Shown piece after piece: positions 26,784-34,385 of a stretch of DNA of 64,000 nt. This DNA comes from Fimenecus sp045531435 (lineage in GTDB: Bacteria; Bacillota; Clostridia; Oscillospirales; Acutalibacteraceae). A program made the translations under genes and the position numbers. How positions within the stretch are numbered: position 1 is the stretch's first letter; each line of letters begins with the position of its first letter. The notes under the pieces were generated by a model. That model did no database searches and was not told where the DNA came from. It saw only the letters and a list, made by a program, of their open reading frames with translations. Location of the stretch: contig JAZSDZ010000146.1 in NCBI GenBank assembly GCA_045531435.1, forward strand, positions 11,191 through 75,190. The letters are read 5' to 3'.

Positions 26784-27281
26784 TTATATAAATTTAATTC
26801 TATCTTTTTGTTCAATAAGACATACACAATGTGCAGAAATACCCTCTTTAGCACCTGTAAATCCAAGTTTTTCTTCAGTTGTGGCTTTTACACTGACACA
26901 ATCAACTCCAACACCTAATGCACATGCTATATTTTCTCGCATATTATCAATATATGGTGCGAGTTTTGGTGCCTGAGCAATAACAGTGGCATCAATATTG
27001 TTAATCTTAAAGCCTTTTAATACTATAAGCTCAACAACTTTTTTAAGTAACTCAAGACTGTCAGCACCCTTAAAGGCATCATCGGTATCAGGGAAATGCT
27101 TACCAATATCACCTAATGCACAAGCACCAAGCAGGGAGTCGGAAATTGCGTGAAGAAGCACATCTGCATCAGAATGACCTAAAAGACCGATTCCGTTGTT
27201 TTCAATTTCAACGCCACCTAAAATAAGCTTTCTGTCCTCAACTAATTTATGAACATCATATCCGTGACCGATTCTAAGCAT
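26784..27281 (-). CDS. ispF: 2-C-methyl-D-erythritol 2,4-cyclodiphosphate synthase
   Basis: The fifth MEP-pathway enzyme, a trimeric zinc enzyme. RIGHGYDVH (zinc Asp/His) at the start, GHSDADVLLHAISD, GDIGKHFPDTD and KATTEEKLGFTG are all canonical. At 165 residues it is full length. It overlaps ispD by 8 bases. A terminator follows. Confidence 0.97.
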   Translation of the reverse strand: MLRIGHGYDVHKLVEDRKLILGGVEIENNGIGLLGHSDADVLLHAISDSLLGACALGDIGKHFPDTDDAFKGADSLELLKKVVELIVLKGFKINNIDATVIAQAPKLAPYIDNMRENIACALGVGVDCVSVKATTEEKLGFTGAKEGISAHCVCLIEQKDRIKFI

Positions 27282-27993
27282 TATTATCCCTCCTTCTATT
27301 AAGGTAATTCAATGCTAACTCAACATCCTCAGGAGTTGTGATTTTAATATTTTCATAATCACCATCAACAAATTTTACAGTTTTGCCATAAGTTTCAATT
27401 AACATACAATCATCAGTAAAATCCTTACTGTTTTCAACTGTATTTACAGCATCAAGATATAGTGTTTTTTCGAAAATCTGTGGTGTCTGAATAAAACGAA
27501 GATATGCTCTGTCAGGCGTTGCAATAATATCATCATTGTTATTAACTTGTTTTACAGTATCTTTAACCTTAACACCTGTTGCAGCAGCACCAAATTCAAA
27601 AGCCTTACGCAAAGTGTCAAAAATAACCTTTTCAGTAAGAAGAGGTCTTGCACCGTCGTGAATAGCAACAAAATCAGCATTATCACTTGTTGCAACAACG
27701 CCGTTATATACACTTAACTGTCTTGTTTCTCCGCCCTTTACAATATTTGAAACCTTTTTAAAGTCATATTCTGAAACAAGATTTTTAATACTTTCAATAT
27801 CACATTCACGTGTTACAACAACAATTTCATCAATCAAATTTGATGCTTCAAACACCTTGATTGTATAAGCAATAACAGGAATGTTATTTATTTTAAGAAA
27901 TTGCTTATTTATTCCACCCATTCGTGATGAATTACCTGCCGAAACAATTACGGCAGAAACAAAACTATTCTTTTTTACCGTATTGTCTGACAT
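27274..27993 (-). CDS. ispD: 2-C-methyl-D-erythritol 4-phosphate cytidylyltransferase
   Basis: It activates MEP with CTP. The nucleotide loop is SAGNSSRMGG (the usual AAG is SAG), followed by IVVVTR, HDGARPLLT, and TPQIF. The start at 27993 has AAGGTG six bases upstream; the longer GTG frame from 28002 is less likely. It lies 10 bases after the aminotransferase stop and overlaps ispF. ispE is about 19 kb away (46,525). Confidence 0.95.
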   Translation of the reverse strand: MSDNTVKKNSFVSAVIVSAGNSSRMGGINKQFLKINNIPVIAYTIKVFEASNLIDEIVVVTRECDIESIKNLVSEYDFKKVSNIVKGGETRQLSVYNGVVATSDNADFVAIHDGARPLLTEKVIFDTLRKAFEFGAAATGVKVKDTVKQVNNNDDIIATPDRAYLRFIQTPQIFEKTLYLDAVNTVENSKDFTDDCMLIETYGKTVKFVDGDYENIKITTPEDVELALNYLNRRRDNNA

Positions 27994-28003
27994 TTCAATC
28001 ACC

Positions 28004-29272
28004 TTATATTAATGCTTCAACTGCAGCAAGCTTTGCACAAAGGCAGAATACTTCCATTGCTTTTCTTAAATCTTCAACAGATGGGAATGTTGGAGCAATT
28101 CTGATATTTTTATCTTCAGGGTCAAAACCATAAGGATAAGTTGCACCAACTGTTGTAAGCACAAGTCCTGCACACTTACAAAGCTCACCGATTCTCTTTG
28201 CACTACAGTCGATTGTATTATAACTGATAAAGTAGCCACCCTTTGCCTTTACCCATTCACCAATACCTAAAGGAGCAATTTCTTTTTCGAGCATTTCGAG
28301 TACGAGGTTGAATTTAGGTGCGATAATTGCCGCGTGTTTATCCATATGAGACTTAACTCCGTCAAGATTTTTGAAATACTTAACGTGACGAAGCTGATTT
28401 AATTTATCATAACTAATTGTCTGGAAATTAAGTCTTTTCTTAATTTCTGCAATATTGTTGTCAGATGCTGCAATTGCAGACACACCTGCACCGGGAAATG
28501 AGATTTTTGAAGTTGATGTAAATTCAACAAAATAATCTTCTGTACCGAATTCCTTACAAGCATCAAAGATGTTCATAAGAACGTCAGGAGTGTCAGTCAA
28601 TTCGTGAATAATATATGCATTGTCCCAGATTACTCTAAAATCCTTTGCAGCAGGTTTTAAAGAAGCAAGTGCTTTGACAACATCATCACTGTATGTTACA
28701 CCGTTTGGATTTGAGTATTTTGGCACGCAGAACATACCCTTAACCATAGGGTCCTTAACAAGTTCTGCAATCTTTTCAACATCAGGACCTTCGTTAGTCA
28801 TTTCAACTGAAATCATATCTATTCCGAAATATTCAGTAATTGCAAAGTGTCTGTCATAACCGGGAACATTACAGATAAACTTGACTTTCCCCTTTTTACT
28901 CCAAGGCTCACATCCGCCAACACCCATAAACATACACTGATTAAGGTAATCGTACATAAGGTTAAGGCTTGATGAACCTCCGATAATGATATTTTTTGTA
29001 TCTACCTGAAGTAAATCTGCAAAAAGTTTTTTACATTCAGGAATACCGTCAAGGACACCATAGTTACGACAATCAAAACCGTTTTCAGTTTTGCAATCTT
29101 CTGCTGTTGTCATAACATTAAGCATATCAACAGACAAATCAAGCTGGTCTTCCCCTGGCTTACCACGGGACATATCAAGAGAAAGTCCTTGATTCTTAAC
29201 TTCATCATATTTTGCTGTCAATTCATTCTTAAGAGCTGTAAGCTGTTCTTTGCTCATTTCCTTTAAAAACAT
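28004..29272 (-). CDS. Type Ic aspartate-like aminotransferase (PF12897 group)
   Basis: This fold-type I PLP enzyme shows LSLDMSRGKPGEDQLDLS and NYGVLDGIPECKKLFADLL at the N-terminus, and the PLP lysine in FTSTSKISFPGAGVS. These are traits of the 420-residue aminotransferase group once named alanine-glyoxylate-like and since shown to include aspartate aminotransferases. The exact substrate is not clear. It has its own promoter (29307-29335) and GGAGG eight bases before the ATG. ispD-ispF follow after 10 bases and may be co-transcribed. Confidence 0.88.
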   Translation of the reverse strand: MFLKEMSKEQLTALKNELTAKYDEVKNQGLSLDMSRGKPGEDQLDLSVDMLNVMTTAEDCKTENGFDCRNYGVLDGIPECKKLFADLLQVDTKNIIIGGSSSLNLMYDYLNQCMFMGVGGCEPWSKKGKVKFICNVPGYDRHFAITEYFGIDMISVEMTNEGPDVEKIAELVKDPMVKGMFCVPKYSNPNGVTYSDDVVKALASLKPAAKDFRVIWDNAYIIHELTDTPDVLMNIFDACKEFGTEDYFVEFTSTSKISFPGAGVSAIAASDNNIAEIKKRLNFQTISYDKLNQLRHVKYFKNLDGVKSHMDKHAAIIAPKFNLVLEMLEKEIAPLGIGEWVKAKGGYFISYNTIDCSAKRIGELCKCAGLVLTTVGATYPYGFDPEDKNIRIAPTFPSVEDLRKAMEVFCLCAKLAAVEALI

Positions 29273-29306
29273 TGGATAAACCTCCGAAAGTATAATTCGA
29301 GTTTAT

Positions 29307-29335
29307 ATTTTATAGTATATTCATAAATTTTGCAA
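29307..29335 (-). promoter_or_regulatory. Sigma-A-type promoter for the aminotransferase gene
   Basis: On the minus strand TTGCAA (-35, 29330-29335) and TAAAAT (-10, 29307-29312) are 17 bases apart, about 35 bases ahead of the aminotransferase ATG. Confidence 0.65.
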
Positions 29336-29495
29336 GTGAATATTAAAAAAACTGCATTTTAATCAAATACACGAAAAAAATCGCCTTAAATTTGAATAAT
29401 TTGACAACAAATTTTGCATTTATTAATAATATCATACAATTTATTGAGAACACGTAGTGAGTGTACGTATTTATTCCACAATAATTAATCTTAAT

Positions 29496-29527
29496 AAAAA
29501 GTAGGGGTCGATGCACTTCATCGACCC
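29496..29527 (-). terminator. Rho-independent terminator after the sulfatase region
   Basis: A perfect 9-base stem, GGGTCGATG/CATCGACCC with a 5-base loop, is followed on the minus strand by CCTACTTTTTATT. It ends transcription from the sulfatase gene and the small ORF in front of it. Confidence 0.85.
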
Positions 29528-29534
29528 ACATCAA

Positions 29535-29618
29535 TTATAAAACCATAAGACTTGAAGCAACAGATAACATAAAAGATGTTGAAATAAATAAACCTAAAAT
29601 CATTCCACAACCTTGCAT
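29535..29618 (-). CDS. Possible 27-residue hydrophobic peptide
   Basis: An ATG at 29616-29618 opens 27 codons ending in TAA, 8 bases before a strong terminator. The peptide begins MQGCGMILGLF and is almost wholly apolar, like a single membrane helix. GGTGAG lies only 3 bases upstream, closer than ideal. There is no homolog I can name. It might be a real small membrane peptide, or chance in AT-rich DNA. Confidence 0.25.
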   Translation of the reverse strand: MQGCGMILGLFISTSFMLSVASSLMVL

Positions 29619-29783
29619 AGGCTCACCATTCTATTATTTTTCCAATGGTTTTAAATACAATAAAAATATCTACTAAAAATGAAAGCCTGCAATCATTAGC
29701 TTTACAAAAATATTATCAAATCAGTTAGTTTGCACTCATCACGGACAGAACCGGAGTTTTTGTTCCTACACCTAAATATAGAA

Positions 29784-31082
29784 TTACTTTTTTCTTGTTA
29801 TTAACGCAGGAACAATTATAGGTGTTTTGCCTTCTATTCTTTCTATTTCGGTTAAAAGAAGATTTTTTAGTTTTGTTTTATCTTCCTTATATTTCTTTGA
29901 TTTAATAAGATTATTCTTCTGTGCCTTGTCAACACGATTGTCGTATAAATAATCCTCAAAATAAATATTTGAATATTTTGATAATGGCAGTGGTAACGAA
30001 ACGGAGTATGTAAAATCTTTTGTTCTTATTGCTCTGCCACATTGGCTTTCACTAATTTGTATAAACGCACATTTACTTTCGCTATTATTTTGAATTGCAG
30101 TACCTTGATAGTAATCAGGTATTTTAATGTCTGCAAAAGACAAAATCGTAGGTGGCAAATCAACAAGACTTACAATTCTCTTATCCCTTACACCCTTTTC
30201 GATATTTTTTCCTTTTATAACAAGTGGAATATGAATTGATGAGTCATGACAACTTCGCTTATACTCCATATTTCTTGTCTTGAAATGGCAACCATGGTCA
30301 GATGTATAAATGATAGTCGTGTTATCATAAATACCTTTATCTTTTAAGCAGTTAATAAGTCGTCCTAAATTATCATCAAGACTTTCAATAGCTGCTAAAT
30401 AATCAGGATATTGCTCTTTATAATTGCCTTTAAAATTAGTTAAATCCTCTGGTATTTGATAATTCTTATATTTTTCAAGCTTTTCCTTTGGCCCTTCAAA
30501 TCGATTGTGGTCATTCTGATGGTGAGGCTCAAGCTGTGAAACAAACATAAAAAACGGTTTGTCTGAATTGTAATTCTCTATATATTCAATAGCAAAATCA
30601 TTTATTCTGTCAGCACGATAGCCTTCAAAGTCTATTCTATTACCATTTTCATCAAAAACATAGCCATCATATCCGTGAGAAGTAAATTCCAACACATCTG
30701 CACCACGGAAATACTTATATCCCCATAATCTCTCTTTAGGAATTGCAGTATTTTCGCATTTGATGTTATTACCACCATTTTTACCTGAAGCTAAATGAAG
30801 TTTTCCGAAATATGCAGTTTCATATCCGTTTTCATTAAAATAATCGGCAAGAGATTTTGTTTCGTCTTTTAATGGAATACCGTTAATATGGCATCCACAT
30901 TCCGTTGGATAAACTCCTGTCTGTAAACAGGCTCTTGCAGGGCCACAAACAGGCTGACAGGTATAACAATTTTCAAAAAATGTTCCTTCTTCAGCCAAAT
31001 CCATAAGATTAGGCATAATTTCATTATTAACTGTGTCATATCTTTGCTGGTCAGAAAAATAAAAAACTATATTTTGTTTCAT
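29784..31082 (-). CDS. Sulfatase (Cys-type, arylsulfatase family)
   Basis: The sulfatase signature is CGPARACLQTG, with Cys46 in the CxPxR context as the residue converted to formylglycine. Metal-binding N-terminal residues IVFYFSDQQRYDT and YTSDHGCHF downstream support the call. It is 432 residues from the ATG at 31082, chosen because CGGAG lies 8 bases upstream; the longer frame to 31136 is not needed. No signal peptide is seen, so it is probably cytoplasmic, acting on imported sulfated sugars or aryl sulfates. An anaerobic maturase (anSME) is needed but is not in this window. Confidence 0.92.
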   Translation of the reverse strand: MKQNIVFYFSDQQRYDTVNNEIMPNLMDLAEEGTFFENCYTCQPVCGPARACLQTGVYPTECGCHINGIPLKDETKSLADYFNENGYETAYFGKLHLASGKNGGNNIKCENTAIPKERLWGYKYFRGADVLEFTSHGYDGYVFDENGNRIDFEGYRADRINDFAIEYIENYNSDKPFFMFVSQLEPHHQNDHNRFEGPKEKLEKYKNYQIPEDLTNFKGNYKEQYPDYLAAIESLDDNLGRLINCLKDKGIYDNTTIIYTSDHGCHFKTRNMEYKRSCHDSSIHIPLVIKGKNIEKGVRDKRIVSLVDLPPTILSFADIKIPDYYQGTAIQNNSESKCAFIQISESQCGRAIRTKDFTYSVSLPLPLSKYSNIYFEDYLYDNRVDKAQKNNLIKSKKYKEDKTKLKNLLLTEIERIEGKTPIIVPALITRKK

Positions 31083-31110
31083 ATACAATTCTCCGTAAAT
31101 TAATAATACA

Positions 31111-31140
31111 ATTATATCATAAATAATATTTAACATTCAA
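31111..31140 (-). promoter_or_regulatory. Promoter for the sulfatase gene
   Basis: Minus strand: TTGAAT (-35, 31135-31140), 18-base spacer, TATAAT (-10, 31111-31116). Its -35 box lies 3 bases from the -35 box of the opposing manA promoter. Confidence 0.55.
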
Positions 31141-31143
31141 TTA

Positions 31144-31172
31144 TTGAAATAAAAATGCTAATATGATAAAAT
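31144..31172 (+). promoter_or_regulatory. Promoter for manA
   Basis: TTGAAA (31144-31149), 17-base spacer, TAAAAT (31167-31172), about 30 bases before the manA ATG. Together with the divergent promoter it forms the near-palindrome TTCAATTATTGAA. Confidence 0.65.
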
Positions 31173-31201
31173 ACTTTGAAGTAATTTTAAGGAGTATTTT
31201 T

Positions 31202-32149
31202 ATGTATATTTTAAAATTAAATCCTGTTTTTAAAGATTATCTTTGGGGTGGCACAAAACTTCGAGATGAATATGGTTTTCAATCTGACCTTAAAAAGTTG
31301 GCTGAGGGTTGGATGCTTTCCTGCCATAAAGACGGTGAAAACACAATTCAGAATGGTGAATTCGCAGGTAAAACCTTGACTGAGGTAGTTAAAACTAACC
31401 CTGACTTTTTAGGTAAGAACGGTAAAAAATTCGAGTATTTCCCAATTCTCATAAAGCTTATTGATGCTAAAAATGATTTATCTGTTCAGGTTCATCCTAA
31501 CAATGAGTACGCTATGAGAGTTGAAAAGGAATACGGCAAAACAGAGTGCTGGTATATTCTTGATTGTGACGAAGGTGCAGAACTTATTTATGGCTTTAAT
31601 CGTGAGATTTCAAGTGAAGAGTTTAAAGAAAAGATTGCAGATAACACATTCCTTGAAACTGTAAACAAGGTTAAGGTTAAAAAGGGAGATTTGTTCTTTA
31701 TTGAGGCAGGTACTCTTCACGCTATTGGTAGTGGTATTCTTCTTGCTGAAATTCAGCAAAACTCAAATACTACATACAGAGTTTACGACTATGGTCGCGT
31801 TGGTGCTGACGGAAAACCAAGAGAATTACATGTTGAAAAGGCAATTGATGTTACAAACTGTGTTCCACCAACCCGTTCAACAGAACCAGAGGGTAAATTG
31901 GTTGAATATGACAACTATTCAACACAGTTACTTACAGAATGTGATTTGTTCAACGTTAAAAAAGTTAGCGTCAAGGACTTTTTTGACGGAGTTGCTGACG
32001 AAAAATCATTTGTGTCTGTTTTAGTTACTGACGGTAGCGGAATAATTGACGGAATAGAAATTAAAAGGGGTGACAGCCTTTTTGTTCCTGCAAACTATGG
32101 CACATTTACAATTAAAGGCAATTTAGAAATTATAGTTACAAGGGTATAA
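31202..32149 (+). CDS. manA: Mannose-6-phosphate isomerase, class I
   Basis: It interconverts mannose-6-P and fructose-6-P. The protein opens MYILKLNPVFKDYLWGG, has the zinc-binding SVQVHPNNEYA, ECWYIL, and later GTLHAIGSGILLAEIQQNSNTTYR, all typical of the short Firmicutes enzyme. The ATG at 31202 was chosen because AAGGAG lies 7 bases upstream; an earlier in-frame ATG lacks one. The length is 315 residues. The MFS gene follows after 2 bases, which suggests that the two share a sugar-use function. Confidence 0.95.
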   Translation: MYILKLNPVFKDYLWGGTKLRDEYGFQSDLKKLAEGWMLSCHKDGENTIQNGEFAGKTLTEVVKTNPDFLGKNGKKFEYFPILIKLIDAKNDLSVQVHPNNEYAMRVEKEYGKTECWYILDCDEGAELIYGFNREISSEEFKEKIADNTFLETVNKVKVKKGDLFFIEAGTLHAIGSGILLAEIQQNSNTTYRVYDYGRVGADGKPRELHVEKAIDVTNCVPPTRSTEPEGKLVEYDNYSTQLLTECDLFNVKKVSVKDFFDGVADEKSFVSVLVTDGSGIIDGIEIKRGDSLFVPANYGTFTIKGNLEIIVTRV

Positions 32150-32151
32150 AA

Positions 32152-33387
32152 ATGAAACATAGAACATTTACAGGTACTAAAATCGCTTGTTATACAGGTT
32201 ATATTGTTCAGGGAATTGTCAATAATATTGCTCCCCTGTTATTTGTTATTTTCAGTGATAAATTTAATATTACCCTTGATAAACTTGCACTTTTAATTAC
32301 AATAAATTTTGCAACTCAGCTTTTTATTGATACAATATCAATAAAATTTGTTGATATTATTGGTTATAAGCCATTGGCTATTGTGTCACAGGCAATTGCA
32401 TTTGTCGGACTTACCTGTCTTGGCATTTTACCTAATATTTTAAAAGATGCTTATCTTGGAATTGTTATTTCAATAGTACTTTCTGCTATTGGTAGTGGAA
32501 TTACAGAAGTAATTATAAGCCCTATTGTTGAGTCTATTCCTGGTGAAAAGAAAACTGCAGAAATGAGTCTATTGCATTCATTCTACTGTTGGGGACAAAT
32601 GTTTGTTGTATTTCTTACAACAATAATGATTAAAACTTTCGGCAACGATTTGTGGTATATTGCACCTATTTTATGGGCAATCATTCCACTTATCAATACA
32701 ATAAATTTTATTTCAGTACCAATCGAACCAAACCTTACAGAAGAAGAAAAAACACCATTCTTAAAACTTTTATTTTCAAAGCAATTTGTTCTTTGCATTG
32801 TGATAATGATTTGTTCAGGTGCTTCTGAAATCGGAATGTCACAATGGTCATCATATTTTGCCGAAGCAGGACTTAAGGTTTCAAAAATGACAGGTGATTT
32901 ATTAGGACCTTGCCTTTTTGCTGTTCTTATGGGAACAGGCAGAATGATTTTTGGGTTCCTTGGTGAAAAGGTTAATCTTAAAACAGCACTTTACTGTTCA
33001 GCCGGACTTTGTGCATTGTGTTATCTAGGAACTTGTTTTATAAATAATTCAGTTATTTCATTGTTATTCTGTGCATTGACAGGAATCAGTGTCAGCATTA
33101 TGTGGCCGGCAAACTTAAGCCTTGCTGCAAAGTTATTTCCTAAGGGTGGTGGCTCAATGTACAGTGTTCTTGCACTTTCAGGTGATACAGGATGTACCTT
33201 AGGACCTTGGGTTATAAGCTTTATGTCAATTCAGTTTGCAGAGGATGTTTCTTCTGCAGAAACACTTAAAACAGGGCTTGGTTTTGGTGCATTTTTCCCT
33301 ATCCTTATGATTTTTGCAATTTTACTTTTAAACATAAAGAAAAACAGTATTGACAATAAAAATCACAATGATATAATTAAATCATAA
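32152..33387 (+). CDS. MFS transporter, probably sugar uptake
   Basis: About 12 membrane helices cover 411 residues. The central NFISVPIEPNLTEEEKTPFLKLL segment would be the cytoplasmic loop. It resembles the fucose/glucose permease-like FHS group of the major facilitator family. Its 2-base spacing from manA suggests import of mannose or a related sugar (inference). Its last 40 bases contain the promoter for the next, riboswitch-controlled gene. Confidence 0.85.
   Translation: MKHRTFTGTKIACYTGYIVQGIVNNIAPLLFVIFSDKFNITLDKLALLITINFATQLFIDTISIKFVDIIGYKPLAIVSQAIAFVGLTCLGILPNILKDAYLGIVISIVLSAIGSGITEVIISPIVESIPGEKKTAEMSLLHSFYCWGQMFVVFLTTIMIKTFGNDLWYIAPILWAIIPLINTINFISVPIEPNLTEEEKTPFLKLLFSKQFVLCIVIMICSGASEIGMSQWSSYFAEAGLKVSKMTGDLLGPCLFAVLMGTGRMIFGFLGEKVNLKTALYCSAGLCALCYLGTCFINNSVISLLFCALTGISVSIMWPANLSLAAKLFPKGGGSMYSVLALSGDTGCTLGPWVISFMSIQFAEDVSSAETLKTGLGFGAFFPILMIFAILLLNIKKNSIDNKNHNDIIKS
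33350..33377 (+). promoter_or_regulatory. Promoter for the FMN riboswitch-ribU unit
   Basis: TTGACA (33350-33355), 16-base spacer, TATAAT (33372-33377). It lies inside the last codons of the MFS gene, about 27 bases before the riboswitch. Confidence 0.75.
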
Positions 33388-33403
33388 AATATAATAATTA
33401 GTT

Positions 33404-33507
33404 GTCTTCAGGGCGGAGTGAAATTCTCCACCGGTGGTAAAGTCCACGAGCATTTTGCTGATTAGGTGTAATTCCTAAACCGACGGTATAGTCCGGATGA
33501 AAGAAGA
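33404..33507 (+). ncRNA. FMN riboswitch (RFN element)
   Basis: The conserved blocks of the six-stem FMN aptamer appear in order: TCTTCAGGGCGGAGTGAAAT, CTCCACCGGTGGT, AGTCCACGAGC, GGTGTAATTCC, ACCGACGGTATAGTCCGGAT and GAAGA closing the P1 stem. It lies upstream of ribU and is followed by a terminator, so FMN should stop transcription. GCTGATT (33457-33463) in the aptamer can pair with AATCAGC (33538-33544) of the terminator as a possible anti-terminator. Confidence 0.96.
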
Positions 33508-33528
33508 TGCAACATTTTGTTACATTAG

Positions 33529-33553
33529 CCCTGCTACAATCAGCAGGGTTTTT
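33529..33553 (+). terminator. Riboswitch expression-platform terminator
   Basis: CCCTGCT/AGCAGGG, 7-base stem with 6-base loop, then TTTTT. It sits between the FMN aptamer and ribU. Confidence 0.9.
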
Positions 33554-33588
33554 CTGTTTGACGACTAATTAACGAAAGGAAGATTATT

Positions 33589-34179
33589 ATGTCAAACAAA
33601 CGAAATCAAAAAATCTTTAACTTAACAGTTGTAGGTCTTATGACTGCTATTGCAATTGTTATTTATATGGTTTTTCCTGAACTTAATATTGTGCCAGGTG
33701 TCAGTCACTTAAAAGTTGATTTATCTGACTTTCCCGCAATCCTTACAGGTGTAATTCTTGGTCCTGTTCAAGGTATTTTAATCGAAGTCGTAAAAAACAT
33801 AATTCACCTTACAAGAACATCAACTGTCGGAATTGGTGAAATTATGAATATAATACTCGGTAGCAGTATGATTTTATCAATGTGGGGATTTATCAAAATA
33901 TTTAAAAAAGTATTTAAAGAAAACAAAATCACATTCAAAACATATATTATTGCTTCTGCTATAACAATAGTCATTGCAATTATCGTTGGTTGGATTGCAA
34001 ATATGGTTTTTACTCCAATCTTTTATAAAGTTATGGGATTTCCTCTCGTCAGTGAAACCTACTGGGCAGGTGTATGGGGTTCAACAACACTCAACTCAAT
34101 CAAGGCGCTTTTCAATATTGTTCCATTTTTTCCAATATATTTGATATTAGAAAAAGCTATAAAAAAATACACAATGTAG
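33589..34179 (+). CDS. ribU: Riboflavin ECF transporter S component
   Basis: This small membrane protein of 196 residues has about 5-6 helices, LTVVGLMTAIAIVIYMVFP at the start, and VDLSDFPAILTGVILGPVQGI, characteristic of the ECF substrate-binding subunits. The FMN riboswitch upstream points to riboflavin as the substrate. The shared energising module (EcfA1/A2/T) is elsewhere. GGAAG... AAGGAAG precedes the ATG. Confidence 0.93.
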   Translation: MSNKRNQKIFNLTVVGLMTAIAIVIYMVFPELNIVPGVSHLKVDLSDFPAILTGVILGPVQGILIEVVKNIIHLTRTSTVGIGEIMNIILGSSMILSMWGFIKIFKKVFKENKITFKTYIIASAITIVIAIIVGWIANMVFTPIFYKVMGFPLVSETYWAGVWGSTTLNSIKALFNIVPFFPIYLILEKAIKKYTM

Positions 34180-34207
34180 TTGACATTATATAATAATGTG
34201 ATAAAAT
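34180..34207 (+). promoter_or_regulatory. Promoter for the S-box-metK unit
   Basis: TTGACA (34180-34185), 16-base spacer, TAAAAT (34202-34207), beginning one base after the ribU stop and about 15 bases before the riboswitch. Confidence 0.75.
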
Positions 34208-34223
34208 ATATTAAACTAAATAT

Positions 34224-34321
34224 ATCCCTTATGCAGAGTGGTGGAGGGTCTGGCCCTGTGAAGCCCAGCAACCTGCTTTTAAGCAAGGTGCTAATTCCTG
34301 CGGATTTTCCGAGATATAAGG
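34224..34321 (+). ncRNA. SAM-I riboswitch (S-box)
   Basis: The S-box core is clear: CTTATGCAGAGTGGTGGAGG, CTGGCCCTGTGAAGCCCAGC, AACC, AGGTGCTAATTCC and the closing GATATAAG that pairs with the 5' arm to make P1. It leads metK, the SAM synthetase gene, and is followed by a terminator, so high SAM should switch it off. Confidence 0.97.
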
Positions 34322-34333
34322 TTGTTAATCTAT

Positions 34334-34360
34334 AGCACCCTTATGGGTGCTTATCTTTTT
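34334..34360 (+). terminator. S-box expression-platform terminator
   Basis: AGCACCC/GGGTGCT with a 4-base loop, then TATCTTTTT, between the aptamer and metK. Confidence 0.9.
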
Positions 34361-34385
34361 AGAATAAACATTGGAGGAGAAAAAT

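Larger units (their letters stand above)
29273..29783. other. 511-base gap between sulfatase and aminotransferase genes
   Basis: AT-rich stretch. It holds the aminotransferase promoter (29307-29335), a strong minus-strand terminator (29496-29527) and one possible 27-codon ORF (29535-29618). Apart from these, 29336-29495 and 29619-29783 show no coding frame, RNA gene or clear repeat. A 63-codon frame at 29343-29534 reads through the terminator hairpin and is not credible. Confidence 0.7.

Noticed and set aside
29343..29534. 63-codon minus-strand ORF
   Set aside because: It passes through the strong terminator hairpin at 29496-29527 and overlaps the promoter-proximal AT-rich region; no plausible binding site.
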